Source: AV40 sp038230255 (GTDB lineage: Bacteria > Verrucomicrobiota > Verrucomicrobiia > Chthoniobacterales > UBA10450). Taken from it: DNA of 64,000 nucleotides. Shown here piece after piece: positions 51,793-60,772 of this stretch (position 1 is its first letter; the number at the start of each line of letters is the position of its first letter). Made by a program: the position numbers and the translations under genes. Location: positions 1 through 64,000 of the forward strand of contig JBBRNP010000007.1 of the NCBI GenBank assembly GCA_038230255.1, read 5' to 3'. The notes below the pieces were generated by a model. The model saw only the letters and a list, made by a program, of their open reading frames with translations, was not told where the DNA came from and did not search any database.

Positions 51793-52224
51793 CTATTTCT
51801 CCGAGAATTTGATTCCGGCTTTTTGCACTTCGCGGTAGGGCAACATCCAGATGAGCGATTCGTCATGAAGATCGACCACTTGAATGCGGTTGCCCCACGG
51901 ATCGTGAAAATCACAGCGGAACGGCGGCTCGAGTTTTAATTTATATTTGCCGGTGACCTTCTTGCGCACCTCGGCGATTTGCGCTTCGTCGCGCACCATG
52001 ATTCCAAAATGCCGCATCCCTTCCGGATGAAGTTTCTTCACTTCGAAGATCGCGAGGAATTGATGCTCGCGCAATTTGAAAAACGCGTCGCCCTCACCGC
52101 GGTCGAGTTTTTCCAGATTGAAAACGTCCTGATAGAACCCGACCGCTTTCTCGATGTCGTCGACCTCGATCGCGACGTGATTGCAACCGTAAACTTGAAC
52201 GCCAGTCCGGCTCGGACCGCTCAT
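51793..52224 (-). CDS. VOC-family (glyoxalase/bleomycin-resistance fold) protein
   Basis: The 143-residue protein has the two beta-alpha-beta-beta-beta modules of the vicinal oxygen chelate fold. Likely metal ligands are H16 (NHVAIEVDD), a glutamate near 59-62 (FLAIFEVKK), H72 (GMRHFGIMV) and acidic residues near the C-terminus; FHDPWGNRIQVVDLHD is the classical closing segment. The substrate (dioxygenase, glyoxalase or antibiotic binding) is not evident. The start overlaps the stop of the MarR gene by four bases, so the MarR protein likely controls both. Confidence 0.9.
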   Translation of the reverse strand: MSGPSRTGVQVYGCNHVAIEVDDIEKAVGFYQDVFNLEKLDRGEGDAFFKLREHQFLAIFEVKKLHPEGMRHFGIMVRDEAQIAEVRKKVTGKYKLKLEPPFRCDFHDPWGNRIQVVDLHDESLIWMLPYREVQKAGIKFSEK

Positions 52225-52631
52225 TTTTTCAATCGCTCCAAAACCTTAATCATGTCCGCGCTCCGGAGGCGGATCTCTTTCCGGTGCATGATTGCAAGTT
52301 CCTCGATTAGCTTCTCGCCTTTGGCCGTAAGTTGAACGTGCCGCCGGCGCCGATCGGTCTCGCCCGCTTCGCGGGTAACGAGTTTCCGTTCCACTAAACG
52401 ATCGACAATATTAACCGCGGAATGATGTTTTACCTGAAGTCGCTCGCTCAATTGCGAAATGGTCAGGCCGACGGGTGCGGCGAAGGCCTTGATTGCGAGC
52501 AGGGCTTCATACTGTTCGGGATTTAGGCCGGCGGTAGAGCGCAGGAAATCCTTACTGAAACGGAGAAATTTGCGCAGCAGATAGCGGAACTCGGCGAGGG
52601 CCTCGTAGTCGTCGGGAGGAAGTTGCGTCAT
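52221..52631 (-). CDS. MarR-family transcriptional regulator
   Basis: The ATG at 52631 gives 136 residues (MTQLPPDDYEALAEF). The winged helix-turn-helix is clear: GLTISQLSERLQVKHHSAVN, IVDRLVERKLVTREAGETDR, RRRHVQLTAKGEKLIEELA. MarR proteins repress their own operon and release DNA on binding a small ligand. It is co-transcribed with a VOC protein (ATGA overlap), suggesting response to a toxic or aromatic compound. The GATCGACA core (52633-52640) sits directly before the start codon, where the ribosome-binding site would be. Confidence 0.92.
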   Translation of the reverse strand: MTQLPPDDYEALAEFRYLLRKFLRFSKDFLRSTAGLNPEQYEALLAIKAFAAPVGLTISQLSERLQVKHHSAVNIVDRLVERKLVTREAGETDRRRRHVQLTAKGEKLIEELAIMHRKEIRLRSADMIKVLERLKK

Positions 52632-52716
52632 CTGTCGATCAAATATCGGGTGTCGTCCGGCCACATATCGATCGTCGATACATTGGCATGCCGGCTGCTA
52701 GTTTTTCTCTCTCTAT

Positions 52717-53118
<402 letters not shown>

Positions 53119-53236
53119 GAGACGCGGATAAGCTCGCGCAAATCAGCGCCAGCCGTGAGTGATGCCGCCGATAATTATCCCTCCGGCCGTACCGATAATT
53201 AAGACAGGCGGCCAGATTTCTGCTTCCCCGAAGGAC

Positions 53237-53710
53237 ATGGACCGACAAACAACGCTCGACCAGTTCGAAAAGCTTCTTCCGCTCGCAGCCGAGTGGGCGA
53301 TGGCGCAGCAACAGCGAGTGTTGTGTGAAGGCGTCCCGCTTTCCCCGGTTGAATTGGCTGATGCCAAAGCGATCGGCGTGGGCAATCCCGAGCGCGTGCG
53401 CTTGCTCCGGGTCGACGTCATTCCCGTGCCCGCGCATCCGATGCTGAGGGCCGCGGCTGCTTCAATTCATTTTCTAGCTGCCGCGCCGCGCGGGCTGGCC
53501 TTGGATAAGGGAATTTTCATTCGCACTGATTACTGGCGCGATCGCGCGCTCATTGCTCACGAACTCGTGCACACAGCGCAGTTTCAAAGGCTTGGTGGAA
53601 TCCTCCCCTTTCTTCAGACTTATATTTTCCAATGTTCGACCGTCGGCTATCCGAACGCTCCTTTGGAATTGGAAGCGCTCGCAACCGCGGCGCGAGTTTG
53701 TTCGGCTTGA
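53237..53710 (+). CDS. HExxH-motif protein, metalloprotease-like
   Basis: I do not recognise a family. From the ATG at 53237 the protein has 157 residues; a start at 53159 is also open. It contains ALIAHELVHTAQFQRLGGIL, an HExxH zinc-binding motif in a helix with a downstream acidic region (PLELEALATA, a possible third ligand), as in DUF4157-like minimal metallopeptidases. No signal peptide is evident. It could be a small peptidase or a degenerate one retained for binding. It lies between the prepilin gene and a frameshifted membrane protein gene on the same strand. Confidence 0.65.
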   Translation: MDRQTTLDQFEKLLPLAAEWAMAQQQRVLCEGVPLSPVELADAKAIGVGNPERVRLLRVDVIPVPAHPMLRAAAASIHFLAAAPRGLALDKGIFIRTDYWRDRALIAHELVHTAQFQRLGGILPFLQTYIFQCSTVGYPNAPLELEALATAARVCSA

Positions 53711-53764
53711 CCGGAACTTTCTCGACAGCTGCCGCGCGTTTCAATTGAAGTAGCTTCCTTAGGC

Positions 53765-54365
53765 GTGGACCCCTTCAGCTACATCATCGTTTTGACGTCG
53801 ATCATCCTCGGTTTGGGCGTGACGCGATTGGTCGGCGGACTCGGCCATTTGCTGCAGACGCGGAAACGCCGCCGCCCTTATTGGGTCCATACGCTCTGGA
53901 TGGTAAACCTGCTTTTGTCCACGGCCATTATCTGGTGGATGACGTTTCGCTGGCGCGGGACCGAGCGCTGGACCTTTTTTCTGTTCCTGTTCTTGCTCTT
54001 AACACCCACGCTGCTTTACCTGATTTCATCGCTCCTGTTCCCCGATCAGGAGGAAGAAACGATCGCCGATTTGGCAGACCTATTTCTTCGACAACAATCG
54101 CGTCGTCTTCTCGCTTTATGCGCTTGTTTTCCCGATCGACATCCTCGACACATTTCTCAAAGGCATCGAGCACGCTCGCGCGCAGGGGCCGTTTTATTGG
54201 ATCACGATGACGCTCTGGTTCGCGCTTTGTCTTATCGGCGCGGCGACCAAGAACCGCCGCTATCACGGTATGTTTGCCGTGTTTTTTCTCATCTACAATC
54301 TCGTGTTCGTCGGTCTCACTGCCATCACCGATCAAACCGCGCCCGGCGCGCGGGTTTTGCCTTAG
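53765..54365 (+). pseudogene. Multi-spanning membrane protein gene interrupted by a frameshift
   Basis: From a GTG at 53765 the frame encodes four helices (SYIIVLTSIILGLGVTRLVG, HTLWMVNLLLSTAIIWWMTF, FFLFLFLLLTPTLLYLISSL). It loses sense near 54084. In the +1 frame the protein continues as YFFDNNRVVFSLYALVFPID, IEHARAQGPFYWITMTLWFA, GMFAVFFLIYNLVFVGLTAI and stops at 54365. Deleting one base near 54083-54085 gives a protein of about 200 residues with six helices. The function is unknown. A GATCGACA core is at 54134. Confidence 0.8.
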
Positions 54366-54981
54366 CGCGTTTCCGTTTTACGCGATGGCCGACCATTTCG
54401 CCACGGACGCTGCGCAGATCAAGCCGGGTGAGATTCTCTTCCATGCTCGATGTGAGCAGCGAAATGTGCGGGATATCGCAAAGATGTTCGGCGATATACC
54501 AGACCGGCTTGTCGGTAGTCATCCAAGCAAGATGGTCGAAGCGGGCGAGGTTCACTGGACGCGAGTAGCGACGCAGGGTGCGCTCGAATCGCAGATTGAA
54601 ATAAGTATTGAAATAGCTCATCGCCAGCTCGCGTAACGTGCGATAGACCGGCTCGCGATAACGACAACCGGTGAAGTTGGATTTCGCGATTGCGCCCCAA
54701 TGTCCCCGCACTTTAAAAATCGCGACAACGTGATCGGTGTCTTGCTCCGCTTCCAAATCGAAAATAAGCGGAGGAAAGCCGAGAACGCGAAGCGCGGCCG
54801 CGGCAAAAATTCTGCCTTCGAGACAAGACGCGGTTCGTTCATGCAAAACATGTTTCGGCGAACGCGCGGTGTAACCAAGATTGTAAGGCAGTTCGTCCAG
54901 GAAACGTTGCACGCCGGCAGGCGTTTTTAGCCTGCGGAACTCGCGAAGTTCCGCGCGGCTTAAACCAAAATCGCGCCGAAT
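54325..54981 (-). CDS. Transglutaminase-like protein, start uncertain
   Basis: The supported protein is about 200-219 residues ending at 54325. The segment TASCLEGRIFAAAALRVLGF carries the nucleophilic Cys in a transglutaminase-like setting, DTDHVVAIFKVRGHWGAIAK carries the His, and SNFTGCRYREPVYRTLRELA follows. The frame has no stop upstream as far as 55347, but residues above 54981 are an out-of-frame reading of the neighbouring NlpC/P60-like gene. No ATG lies in the plausible window: ATT at 54981 and GTG at 54912 are the candidates. It may be an amidase or protease acting on peptides or a decayed gene. Its 3' end overlaps the convergent membrane pseudogene. Confidence 0.65.
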   Translation of the reverse strand: MRRDFGLSRAELREFRRLKTPAGVQRFLDELPYNLGYTARSPKHVLHERTASCLEGRIFAAAALRVLGFPPLIFDLEAEQDTDHVVAIFKVRGHWGAIAKSNFTGCRYREPVYRTLRELAMSYFNTYFNLRFERTLRRYSRPVNLARFDHLAWMTTDKPVWYIAEHLCDIPHISLLTSSMEENLTRLDLRSVRGEMVGHRVKRKRAKAKPARRARFDR

Positions 54982-55057
54982 GGATGCTTGCCGCGCCGTA
55001 GCCGCGCGAAGGTGGGTCGATCTTGTAATTGTCGATCTTGGCGCGAGGCGCGAAGAT

Positions 55058-55585
55058 TTACAACCCAACCGGATGCCGCGCTTCGAAACCGCCCGCCGGC
55101 ACGCGCTCGGTTGACTGCCAACCCGGCGCCCAACGATCGTGCGCCGTAATGTAAGGTGTGGTGTCGAGTCGCAAGCCCGCGATGATGGCGTAAGTATGGC
55201 CGTGGCGCGCGTAAACCGTGATCCATTTGCCGCGACCTCGTTCGCCGAAATTGCGGAACTCCGATGAGTTGATGGGGGACTTGAGCAGACCGGCCGCACC
55301 GAGCGCATAGGAAACAGTTCCCGAGCAATCGTAACCGCGATCGGCAAACGATCTGTGGCCGCCGCCGAAAACGTATGGCTTGCGGTGAAGCTGATTGGCT
55401 GCCCAAATGGCGCGCTTCACCGCGAGTGGCGCGCCTTCCGGCGCCGCGGCCTGACCAAGACGAAGACGAGCGCGCGTTCCCGGCACCGTTGGACCGGAAG
55501 CCGGGAAAGAATTCGCGTTCGCGGACGATACGATTGCGGCTAAAACAGCCGCGCCAATCAGGATTTTAGGACTCAGGGGATACAC
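55058..55585 (-). CDS. NlpC/P60-like peptidoglycan hydrolase, secreted
   Basis: From the GTG at 55585 the protein has 175 residues, opening with a signal peptide (SPKILIGAAVLAAIVSSANA); starts further up to 55768 are open. The core has WAANQLHRKPYVFGGGH, the nucleophile segment YDCSGTVSYALGAAGLL (D-C-S-G) and the histidine in RHGHTYAIIAGLRLD. This is the minimal NlpC/P60 pattern of peptide-crosslink hydrolases acting on the cell wall. The C-terminus (AGGFEARHPVGL) is also family-like. It is followed by the transglutaminase-like gene and is divergent from the gene at 55760. Confidence 0.85.
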   Translation of the reverse strand: MYPLSPKILIGAAVLAAIVSSANANSFPASGPTVPGTRARLRLGQAAAPEGAPLAVKRAIWAANQLHRKPYVFGGGHRSFADRGYDCSGTVSYALGAAGLLKSPINSSEFRNFGERGRGKWITVYARHGHTYAIIAGLRLDTTPYITAHDRWAPGWQSTERVPAGGFEARHPVGL

Positions 55586-55759
55586 GAGCAGTTTCGGAGC
55601 GTGTCCTATGCCATAAGAACCCACTTTGCCAAGAGAAAAATCTACTTGGCCGGACTTTGTGGAAGCCTTTCTCGATGCCTCTTGCGATGTTGCTACGGAA
55701 TATTTTATGCTGTATAAATATCGCCCGTCGGCCGTATTACCCGGCTGACGGCCAAGAGT

Positions 55760-56665
55760 ATGCCTCAACTTGATTTCCGCGAAGCGCTCTCTACCCCGGA
55801 AGAAAAATTGTTTTCGCCGTCGGCGACTGTGACGGCGTCATCTGCCGCCCCGCTCGACAAGGAGACAAGCGCTTTTGCTCGCAGCGTGCGGCTCAGCCGA
55901 TCGACCTGGACGAACATTTTCTTCGTCACCATCGCTTCGGTGGGCGGACTTGCCTGCGCGTTTTACTTTTTTAATGGCGGCGAGCTTTTAAGGGCAGCCG
56001 CTGCCTGGCCGAATGAGTTTCTCTATCCGCGTCCGCTTTCGACTGACAAGATCGACATCGGCCAGCAGCCGAATCCTGTCGATAAGTTTGCTAACAACGA
56101 AGCCGGTTCGACCAAGACAGACGAAGCCCAAGCTCCTTTGGGAAAAAATGTCGGTCCGTCGGTTTTTTCTCAGCCAGGCACCACGATTGCCGCGAGCAAC
56201 CCAACGGTAACAGTGCCCGTCGGGTCCGGGACAACGCTTCCTTCGACTCCCCCTGCGCCTTCGATCCCCGGGGGGTTGGGTGTGCCTTCTGCTCCTGATG
56301 CTGACTCATTGTTTCAGACTCTTTATCAAACGACGACATCGATTGCTCCCAAAAAAGCAATCACTCGGGTCGCACGGAGCACGCGCAGCTCGACCCGGCG
56401 GAAAGTTTCAAGCACGCAGCAAAAGGTGGCGAGCCAGACCAAGGCCACGACCTCAATGGTGAGATCAACGACTCAGTCCATGCAACAAACGTCTGTTCAG
56501 ACCCAGGCGCCTTTGAACGCGATTCAAACCCCAACTCAGATGACGATGGGCGGTGGGTTGGGCGCGGCTCCTGGTGGCGCCGTGGGCGGAGTTGGTAGCA
56601 CTCTCGGCGGCGCGGTCGGTGGGCTCGGCGGTACGATCGGCGGCATCGTCGGCGGACATCACTAA
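55760..56665 (+). CDS. Single-span membrane protein with low-complexity exterior and Gly-rich tail
   Basis: I do not recognise a family. The 301-residue protein has a cytoplasmic N-terminus (about 1-50), one membrane helix (WTNIFFVTIASVGGLACAFY, about 49-70) and a long exterior rich in Pro, Thr, Ser, Ala and Gln. It ends in a Gly/Ala/Val-rich repeat (GGAVGGVGSTLGGAVGGLGG). The Ser/Arg/Thr segment near 205-230 (ARSTRSSTRRKVSS) is basic. It may be a cell-wall or surface-associated anchor. Codon use looks like that of its neighbours. An AAGATCGACAT word encodes K-I-D (56048). Confidence 0.65.
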   Translation: MPQLDFREALSTPEEKLFSPSATVTASSAAPLDKETSAFARSVRLSRSTWTNIFFVTIASVGGLACAFYFFNGGELLRAAAAWPNEFLYPRPLSTDKIDIGQQPNPVDKFANNEAGSTKTDEAQAPLGKNVGPSVFSQPGTTIAASNPTVTVPVGSGTTLPSTPPAPSIPGGLGVPSAPDADSLFQTLYQTTTSIAPKKAITRVARSTRSSTRRKVSSTQQKVASQTKATTSMVRSTTQSMQQTSVQTQAPLNAIQTPTQMTMGGGLGAAPGGAVGGVGSTLGGAVGGLGGTIGGIVGGHH

Positions 56666-56708
56666 ATTTGCTTCGCTGAAGAGCGGTCGGTGATATTATT
56701 TCGGCACG

Positions 56709-57302
56709 ATGCGCGCAGCCGCGCTTCTTATGGGATTTGTCGCAATAACTTTGTTCGCGCAGGAGCCGAACAAAGATCCCGATTCATTCGACATTGAACC
56801 GCCGCTGCTGATTCCAAATCGGGAGGACGAGCAACTGTCTAATTCGAAAACTTCGCCTGCTTCGCCACGAGATGTCGATCTGGCAAAGCTAGAAAAAGAA
56901 TTCGAGCGCGCCAAAAGAAATGCTGCCAGTGCGGAGCGGCTTTGCAGAATCGGCGCGCTATCGAAACTGGAAGCCGAGCAGCGGGTTCTACGTTGCGTTC
57001 ACCTCGAATTTGATCTCGCGAATGCGAGGCTCGTCTGCGCGAAGGAAGAAATGTTAAAGAAAGAAAAGCAGCTGACCGCGGGCGAAATTGCAAAAACGGA
57101 CGTGACGCCAACAGAGACAAGTCTTGCGCTCGCGATTGAAGCGGCGCACGCCGCGGCCGCCAAACGCGAGCAGGCTGAGATGGCTGCCGCCGAAGCCAAC
57201 GTTCACCGGCAGGAAAAACTTCTCGCCCTCGGCAGTGCCCGAAAATCAGATGTTGCTCGAGCCGAGCAAAAGCTCGCTGATCTGAAGTCGCGCAAGGATT
57301 AG
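56709..57302 (+). CDS. Secreted coiled-coil protein of unknown function
   Basis: The 197-residue protein has an N-terminal signal (RAAALLMGFVAITLFAQEP) and, from about residue 55, long Ala/Glu/Lys-rich helices with heptad character (DLAKLEKEFERAKRNAASAE, ANARLVCAKEEMLKKEKQLT, EAAHAAAAKREQAEMAAAEA). The repeats resemble the helical hairpins of TolC-type or efflux-adaptor proteins, but it is too short for either. Two near-repeats (LCRIGALSKLEAEQRVL and LLALGSARKSDVARAEQKL) suggest internal duplication. It is followed by the convergent ggt gene, 8 bases away. Confidence 0.65.
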   Translation: MRAAALLMGFVAITLFAQEPNKDPDSFDIEPPLLIPNREDEQLSNSKTSPASPRDVDLAKLEKEFERAKRNAASAERLCRIGALSKLEAEQRVLRCVHLEFDLANARLVCAKEEMLKKEKQLTAGEIAKTDVTPTETSLALAIEAAHAAAAKREQAEMAAAEANVHRQEKLLALGSARKSDVARAEQKLADLKSRKD

Positions 57303-57310
57303 GTCACTAG

Positions 57311-59029
57311 TCAGTAACCCGCCGCTTGTCCGTCTTTGCGCGATTCGCTTGCGCCCACGTAGACGCGCTGACCGTCGTGCGTCTCAACCTTGATCGCTTG
57401 ATAGCCGCCGTAACCGCCGACATCGAGGCGCACATCGTGTCCCCGTTTCTTTAATTCGCGCTGTGTTTCGGCGGGAATGCCGGACTCGAGATTTACGTAA
57501 CCGCCGGTTTCCATTTTTTCGCCGGTCGGTTCGTTATCACCCTCATGCTGCCAGCGCGACGCATCGCCCGCTTCCTGCACGTTCAAATCAAAATCGATTT
57601 GGTTCGTTAGCACTTGAACATGGCCTTGCGGTTGCATGCCCCCGCCCATCACGCCGAATGCTTCCCACGGTTTGCCGTCTTTCATCACGAACCCGGGAAT
57701 GATGGTGTGAAACGGGCGCTTGCCCGGCGCGTACACGTTTGCGTGTCCCGCCTCCATCGAAAATAATTCGCCGCGATCTTGAAACATGAACCCGAGCCCC
57801 GGCACCACGATCCCGCTACCCATGCCGCGATAATTGCTCTGAATGAGCGAGACCATGTTCCCTTCATCATCGGCTGCGCACATGTAAATCGTGTCGCCAT
57901 TGTCGATCTTCCCGGCGGCAACCGATTTCGCCGCGCGATTCGGGTCGATCAATTTCCGCCTCTCAATCGCGTATTCCTTTGAAGTCAATTTCCTTAGCGG
58001 AATTTTCGCGAAGGCCGGATCCGCGTAATACTTGGCGCGGTCGGCCCAGGCGATTTTCTTCGCTTCAATCATGGTGTGCAGGGTTTCAGGCGAGTTGCGC
58101 CCCATCGCGCGCAGATCGAATCCTTCCAGAATGTTGAGGATCTGCAGCGTCGCGATCCCTTGTCCGTTCGGCGGTAATTCGAAAACATCGTAGCCGCGAT
58201 AATTCGTCGAAACCGGATCAACCCACGTGCTGGAGTGTTTTTCGAAATCGACTTTCCGCAGAAACCCGCCGTTCTGCTGCATGAAGTTGTCGATCTTGTC
58301 CGCGATCTCGCCCTTATAAAAAGCGTCGCGCCCTTTCTCACCGATCAAGCGCAGCGTTTTTGCCAGCGCCGGGTTTTTGAAAATGTCGCCCTTCGCTGGC
58401 GTGCGGCCTTTGCCGTCGAGGGTGTAGGTCTCGAGAAATCCGCCCGGCAATCCCTTGTAAAGCTCGGGACCGAAATGCCAGTAAAACGCGATTAGCTCGG
58501 TCACGGGAAACCCTTCCTCCGCGTAATGAATTGCCGGCGCGAGATCGTCGCTCAATTTCAGTTTGCCGAATTTTTTGTGCAGCTCACTCCATGCATCCAC
58601 TGTTCCCGGCACGCTGATCGACAGCATCCCGCGCGGTGGAATGGTTTTGCGATTGAGCTTGTCGAGCTCCGCTTTCATTTGCTCGTAACTCAAACCGAGC
58701 GGGGAGCGTCCGCTTCCATTGATGCCGTAGAGTTTGTTTTCCTTCGCCGAGTAAACGATCGCGAAGAGATCGCCGCCGATTCCATTCGAGACCGGCTCCA
58801 TCAAACCGAGCGTCGCGTTCGCCGCGATGGCGGCGTCGACCACACTCCCGCCCTTTTTCAAAATATCGATTCCAACCTGTGTCGCCGCCGGCACGCTCGT
58901 GCAGACCATCCCGTGCCTTGCCAGAACTTCCGACCGGGTCGCGAAGCTTTTTCCGGTAATCCGATCGACCTGCGCGGGAGCAGCATGACAAGCCAACAGC
59001 AGCAAAATGCTGAACCGGATCGTTTTCAT
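57311..59029 (-). CDS. ggt: Gamma-glutamyltransferase (glutathione hydrolase)
   Basis: The periplasmic enzyme cleaves the gamma-glutamyl bond of glutathione and related peptides. The ATG at 59029 gives 572 residues with a signal peptide (MKTIRFSILLLLACHAAPAQ). The precursor self-cleaves before a threonine, here about T380 in NGDTIYMCAADDEGNMVS, dividing large and small subunits. Family segments are GGSVVDAAIAANATLGLMEP, GNGIGGD-like SNGIGGDLFAIVY, GIATLQILNILEG and MGGGMQPQGHVQVL. The residues around the cleavage threonine (GDTIYM) differ from the commoner TTH motif and fit the GGT-like hydrolase subfamily. Two AAGATCGACA words lie inside (57901, 58288). Confidence 0.92.
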   Translation of the reverse strand: MKTIRFSILLLLACHAAPAQVDRITGKSFATRSEVLARHGMVCTSVPAATQVGIDILKKGGSVVDAAIAANATLGLMEPVSNGIGGDLFAIVYSAKENKLYGINGSGRSPLGLSYEQMKAELDKLNRKTIPPRGMLSISVPGTVDAWSELHKKFGKLKLSDDLAPAIHYAEEGFPVTELIAFYWHFGPELYKGLPGGFLETYTLDGKGRTPAKGDIFKNPALAKTLRLIGEKGRDAFYKGEIADKIDNFMQQNGGFLRKVDFEKHSSTWVDPVSTNYRGYDVFELPPNGQGIATLQILNILEGFDLRAMGRNSPETLHTMIEAKKIAWADRAKYYADPAFAKIPLRKLTSKEYAIERRKLIDPNRAAKSVAAGKIDNGDTIYMCAADDEGNMVSLIQSNYRGMGSGIVVPGLGFMFQDRGELFSMEAGHANVYAPGKRPFHTIIPGFVMKDGKPWEAFGVMGGGMQPQGHVQVLTNQIDFDLNVQEAGDASRWQHEGDNEPTGEKMETGGYVNLESGIPAETQRELKKRGHDVRLDVGGYGGYQAIKVETHDGQRVYVGASESRKDGQAAGY

Positions 59030-59104
59030 GTCGCAGAGATTAACATGTTTTCGTAAATCTCGATTCAAGGAATCATTAAGCTTCCCCGTCCAACCCTTTT
59101 ACTA

Positions 59105-60163
59105 ATGCTCCTGCGCATTTTCATTTTGCTAACCTGCGTGACCTTTGCCACCACGGTGAATGAGGCGGCGGAGCCTTCTTTGGGGCAGACGCTGAAGAAG
59201 ATCTTTGCCACCCCGACACCGACGCCGAGGCCACGCAAAAAGAAAAGCGCAGTCGCGACGAAAAAGACATCTCCCACTTCAACGCCGACTCCCAGAGCTT
59301 CGTCGACTCCGCGTGAGAAGGAATCGCCGGCGCCATCGGCAACATCCTCGCCGAGGAAAAAACGCACGCCTGCAGCGGAAGAGGCATCGCCATCACCCGC
59401 TCCAAAGAAGAAAAAAACATCTCCGACGCCAACCCCGAGCTCGTCGCCCCATCCAAAGAAAAAAGGTTCTCTGTCGCCTCAGCCGTTCGAAACGCCGGCC
59501 GGAACACCATCCGCATCGGAAACACCGCCCCCGGCACCGTCCGTGACACCAGAGATCTCATCAACACCGACGCCGACGCCGAAGAAACACGGCGCGCCAA
59601 ACGCCACCTTGTCGTCCGATCAAATTAAGGGCTTCGACAATTATCCGCCGAAGGTGCAAAAGCTTCTCACTAGCGCGCTCGAGCTGACCACGCGCAATCT
59701 CGATTACAAATATGGCTCGGCCGATCCCAGCAGTGGCGGGATGGATTGCTCGGGTTTCGTTTATTTCGTCCTCAAACAAAACGGCATCGGCGACGTGCCG
59801 CGCGACTCGAGCGAACAATATTCCTGGGTTCGCCGGGCGCGTCAGTTTGAGTCGGTGTTGAGCCAAAAGGACGACTCTTTCGAACTGGAGGACTTAAAGC
59901 CGGGCGATTTGCTTTTCTGGACCGGCACGTATGCGATCGAGCGCGATCCGCCGATCACGCACGCCATGATTTATATCGGTCGCGAAAAGAAAACCGGGAA
60001 CCGCGTGATGGTCGGCGCGAGCGACGGCCGTGTTTATCAAGGAGAATCTCGCAACGGGGTGAGTGTTTTCGATTTCAAGGTGCAGCGAAATGGAAAAGCG
60101 GAAGACGGGAAGTTGCGACCGACGTTCATCGGTTATGGGCACCTTCCCCAATTGCGCGAGTGA
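59105..60163 (+). CDS. Secreted NlpC/P60 hydrolase with long Pro/Ser/Thr/Lys linker
   Basis: The 352-residue protein has a signal peptide (LLRIFILLTCVTFATTVNEA), a low-complexity linker (about 35-165) of Pro, Thr, Ser and Lys clusters, and a C-terminal NlpC/P60 domain (170-350). The catalytic Cys is C215 (GGMDCSGFVYFVLKQNG), the His is H286 (PITHAMIYIG) and the family segment DLKPGDLLFWTG lies between. It would cut peptide crosslinks in peptidoglycan. The basic Lys-rich linker may hold it on the anionic cell wall. It is divergent from ggt, with 75 bases between starts. Confidence 0.9.
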   Translation: MLLRIFILLTCVTFATTVNEAAEPSLGQTLKKIFATPTPTPRPRKKKSAVATKKTSPTSTPTPRASSTPREKESPAPSATSSPRKKRTPAAEEASPSPAPKKKKTSPTPTPSSSPHPKKKGSLSPQPFETPAGTPSASETPPPAPSVTPEISSTPTPTPKKHGAPNATLSSDQIKGFDNYPPKVQKLLTSALELTTRNLDYKYGSADPSSGGMDCSGFVYFVLKQNGIGDVPRDSSEQYSWVRRARQFESVLSQKDDSFELEDLKPGDLLFWTGTYAIERDPPITHAMIYIGREKKTGNRVMVGASDGRVYQGESRNGVSVFDFKVQRNGKAEDGKLRPTFIGYGHLPQLRE

Positions 60164-60264
60164 AGAAGCAGTTGTTCCTCCAGATTTAGATCGACAAGCC
60201 GATTGGAATTTAGCAATGAACGGCATAGGGCTTGTTGGGGCTAGCTGACCTCAAACCAAAACTT

Positions 60265-60681
60265 ATGAACTGGAAAAAATTCTTGATCGCGTTCGTCGTA
60301 GTGTTCGTTTTTATGTTTGGCTTTGGCTTTGTCTGGTACGGGAAGCTTTTGCACGGCGTGCATAGCGAAGTGCCTGCGCTTTGGCGGACCGAAGCGGACT
60401 TTGGCAACTATTTCCCGTGGCTGATCCTTGGCCATGTTGTCATGGCATTCTTTCTGACAATGCTTTACGCCCGTCATGGCGGCGGCAGCGTCGGCTCGGG
60501 CGCCTGCCTCGGATTCCTGGTCGCGCTCGTTTACGCCGGCAATAACTTCATCAGTTATGCGGTCCAACCGCTAACAACAAAAATTCTCTGTGGCTGGATC
60601 GCTGGGGACATCCTGATGTTCGTCATCGCCGGTGCACTGATCGCCGCGATTTACAAACCGAGCGTTTCAAGCGGCCCGTAG
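60265..60681 (+). CDS. Small membrane protein, DUF1761-like
   Basis: The 138-residue protein has four predicted helices (FLIAFVVVFVFMFGFGFVWY, LILGHVVMAFFLTMLYARH, GSGACLGFLVALVYAG, MFVIAGALIAAIYKP). The short WYGKLLHGV loop after helix 1 is typical of DUF1761-type proteins. The ATG at 60265 is chosen over an upstream in-frame start at 60232. A GATCGACA core (60189) lies in the gap before it. Confidence 0.68.
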   Translation: MNWKKFLIAFVVVFVFMFGFGFVWYGKLLHGVHSEVPALWRTEADFGNYFPWLILGHVVMAFFLTMLYARHGGGSVGSGACLGFLVALVYAGNNFISYAVQPLTTKILCGWIAGDILMFVIAGALIAAIYKPSVSSGP

Positions 60682-60772
60682 GCACCGGCGAAAGATTGAT
60701 ATCGTTCCTCAACGCAGGGGAAATTGCTTCCAACGCGGTTGAGCGCTGCCGTATCATCGGCCTGCATTGCCC

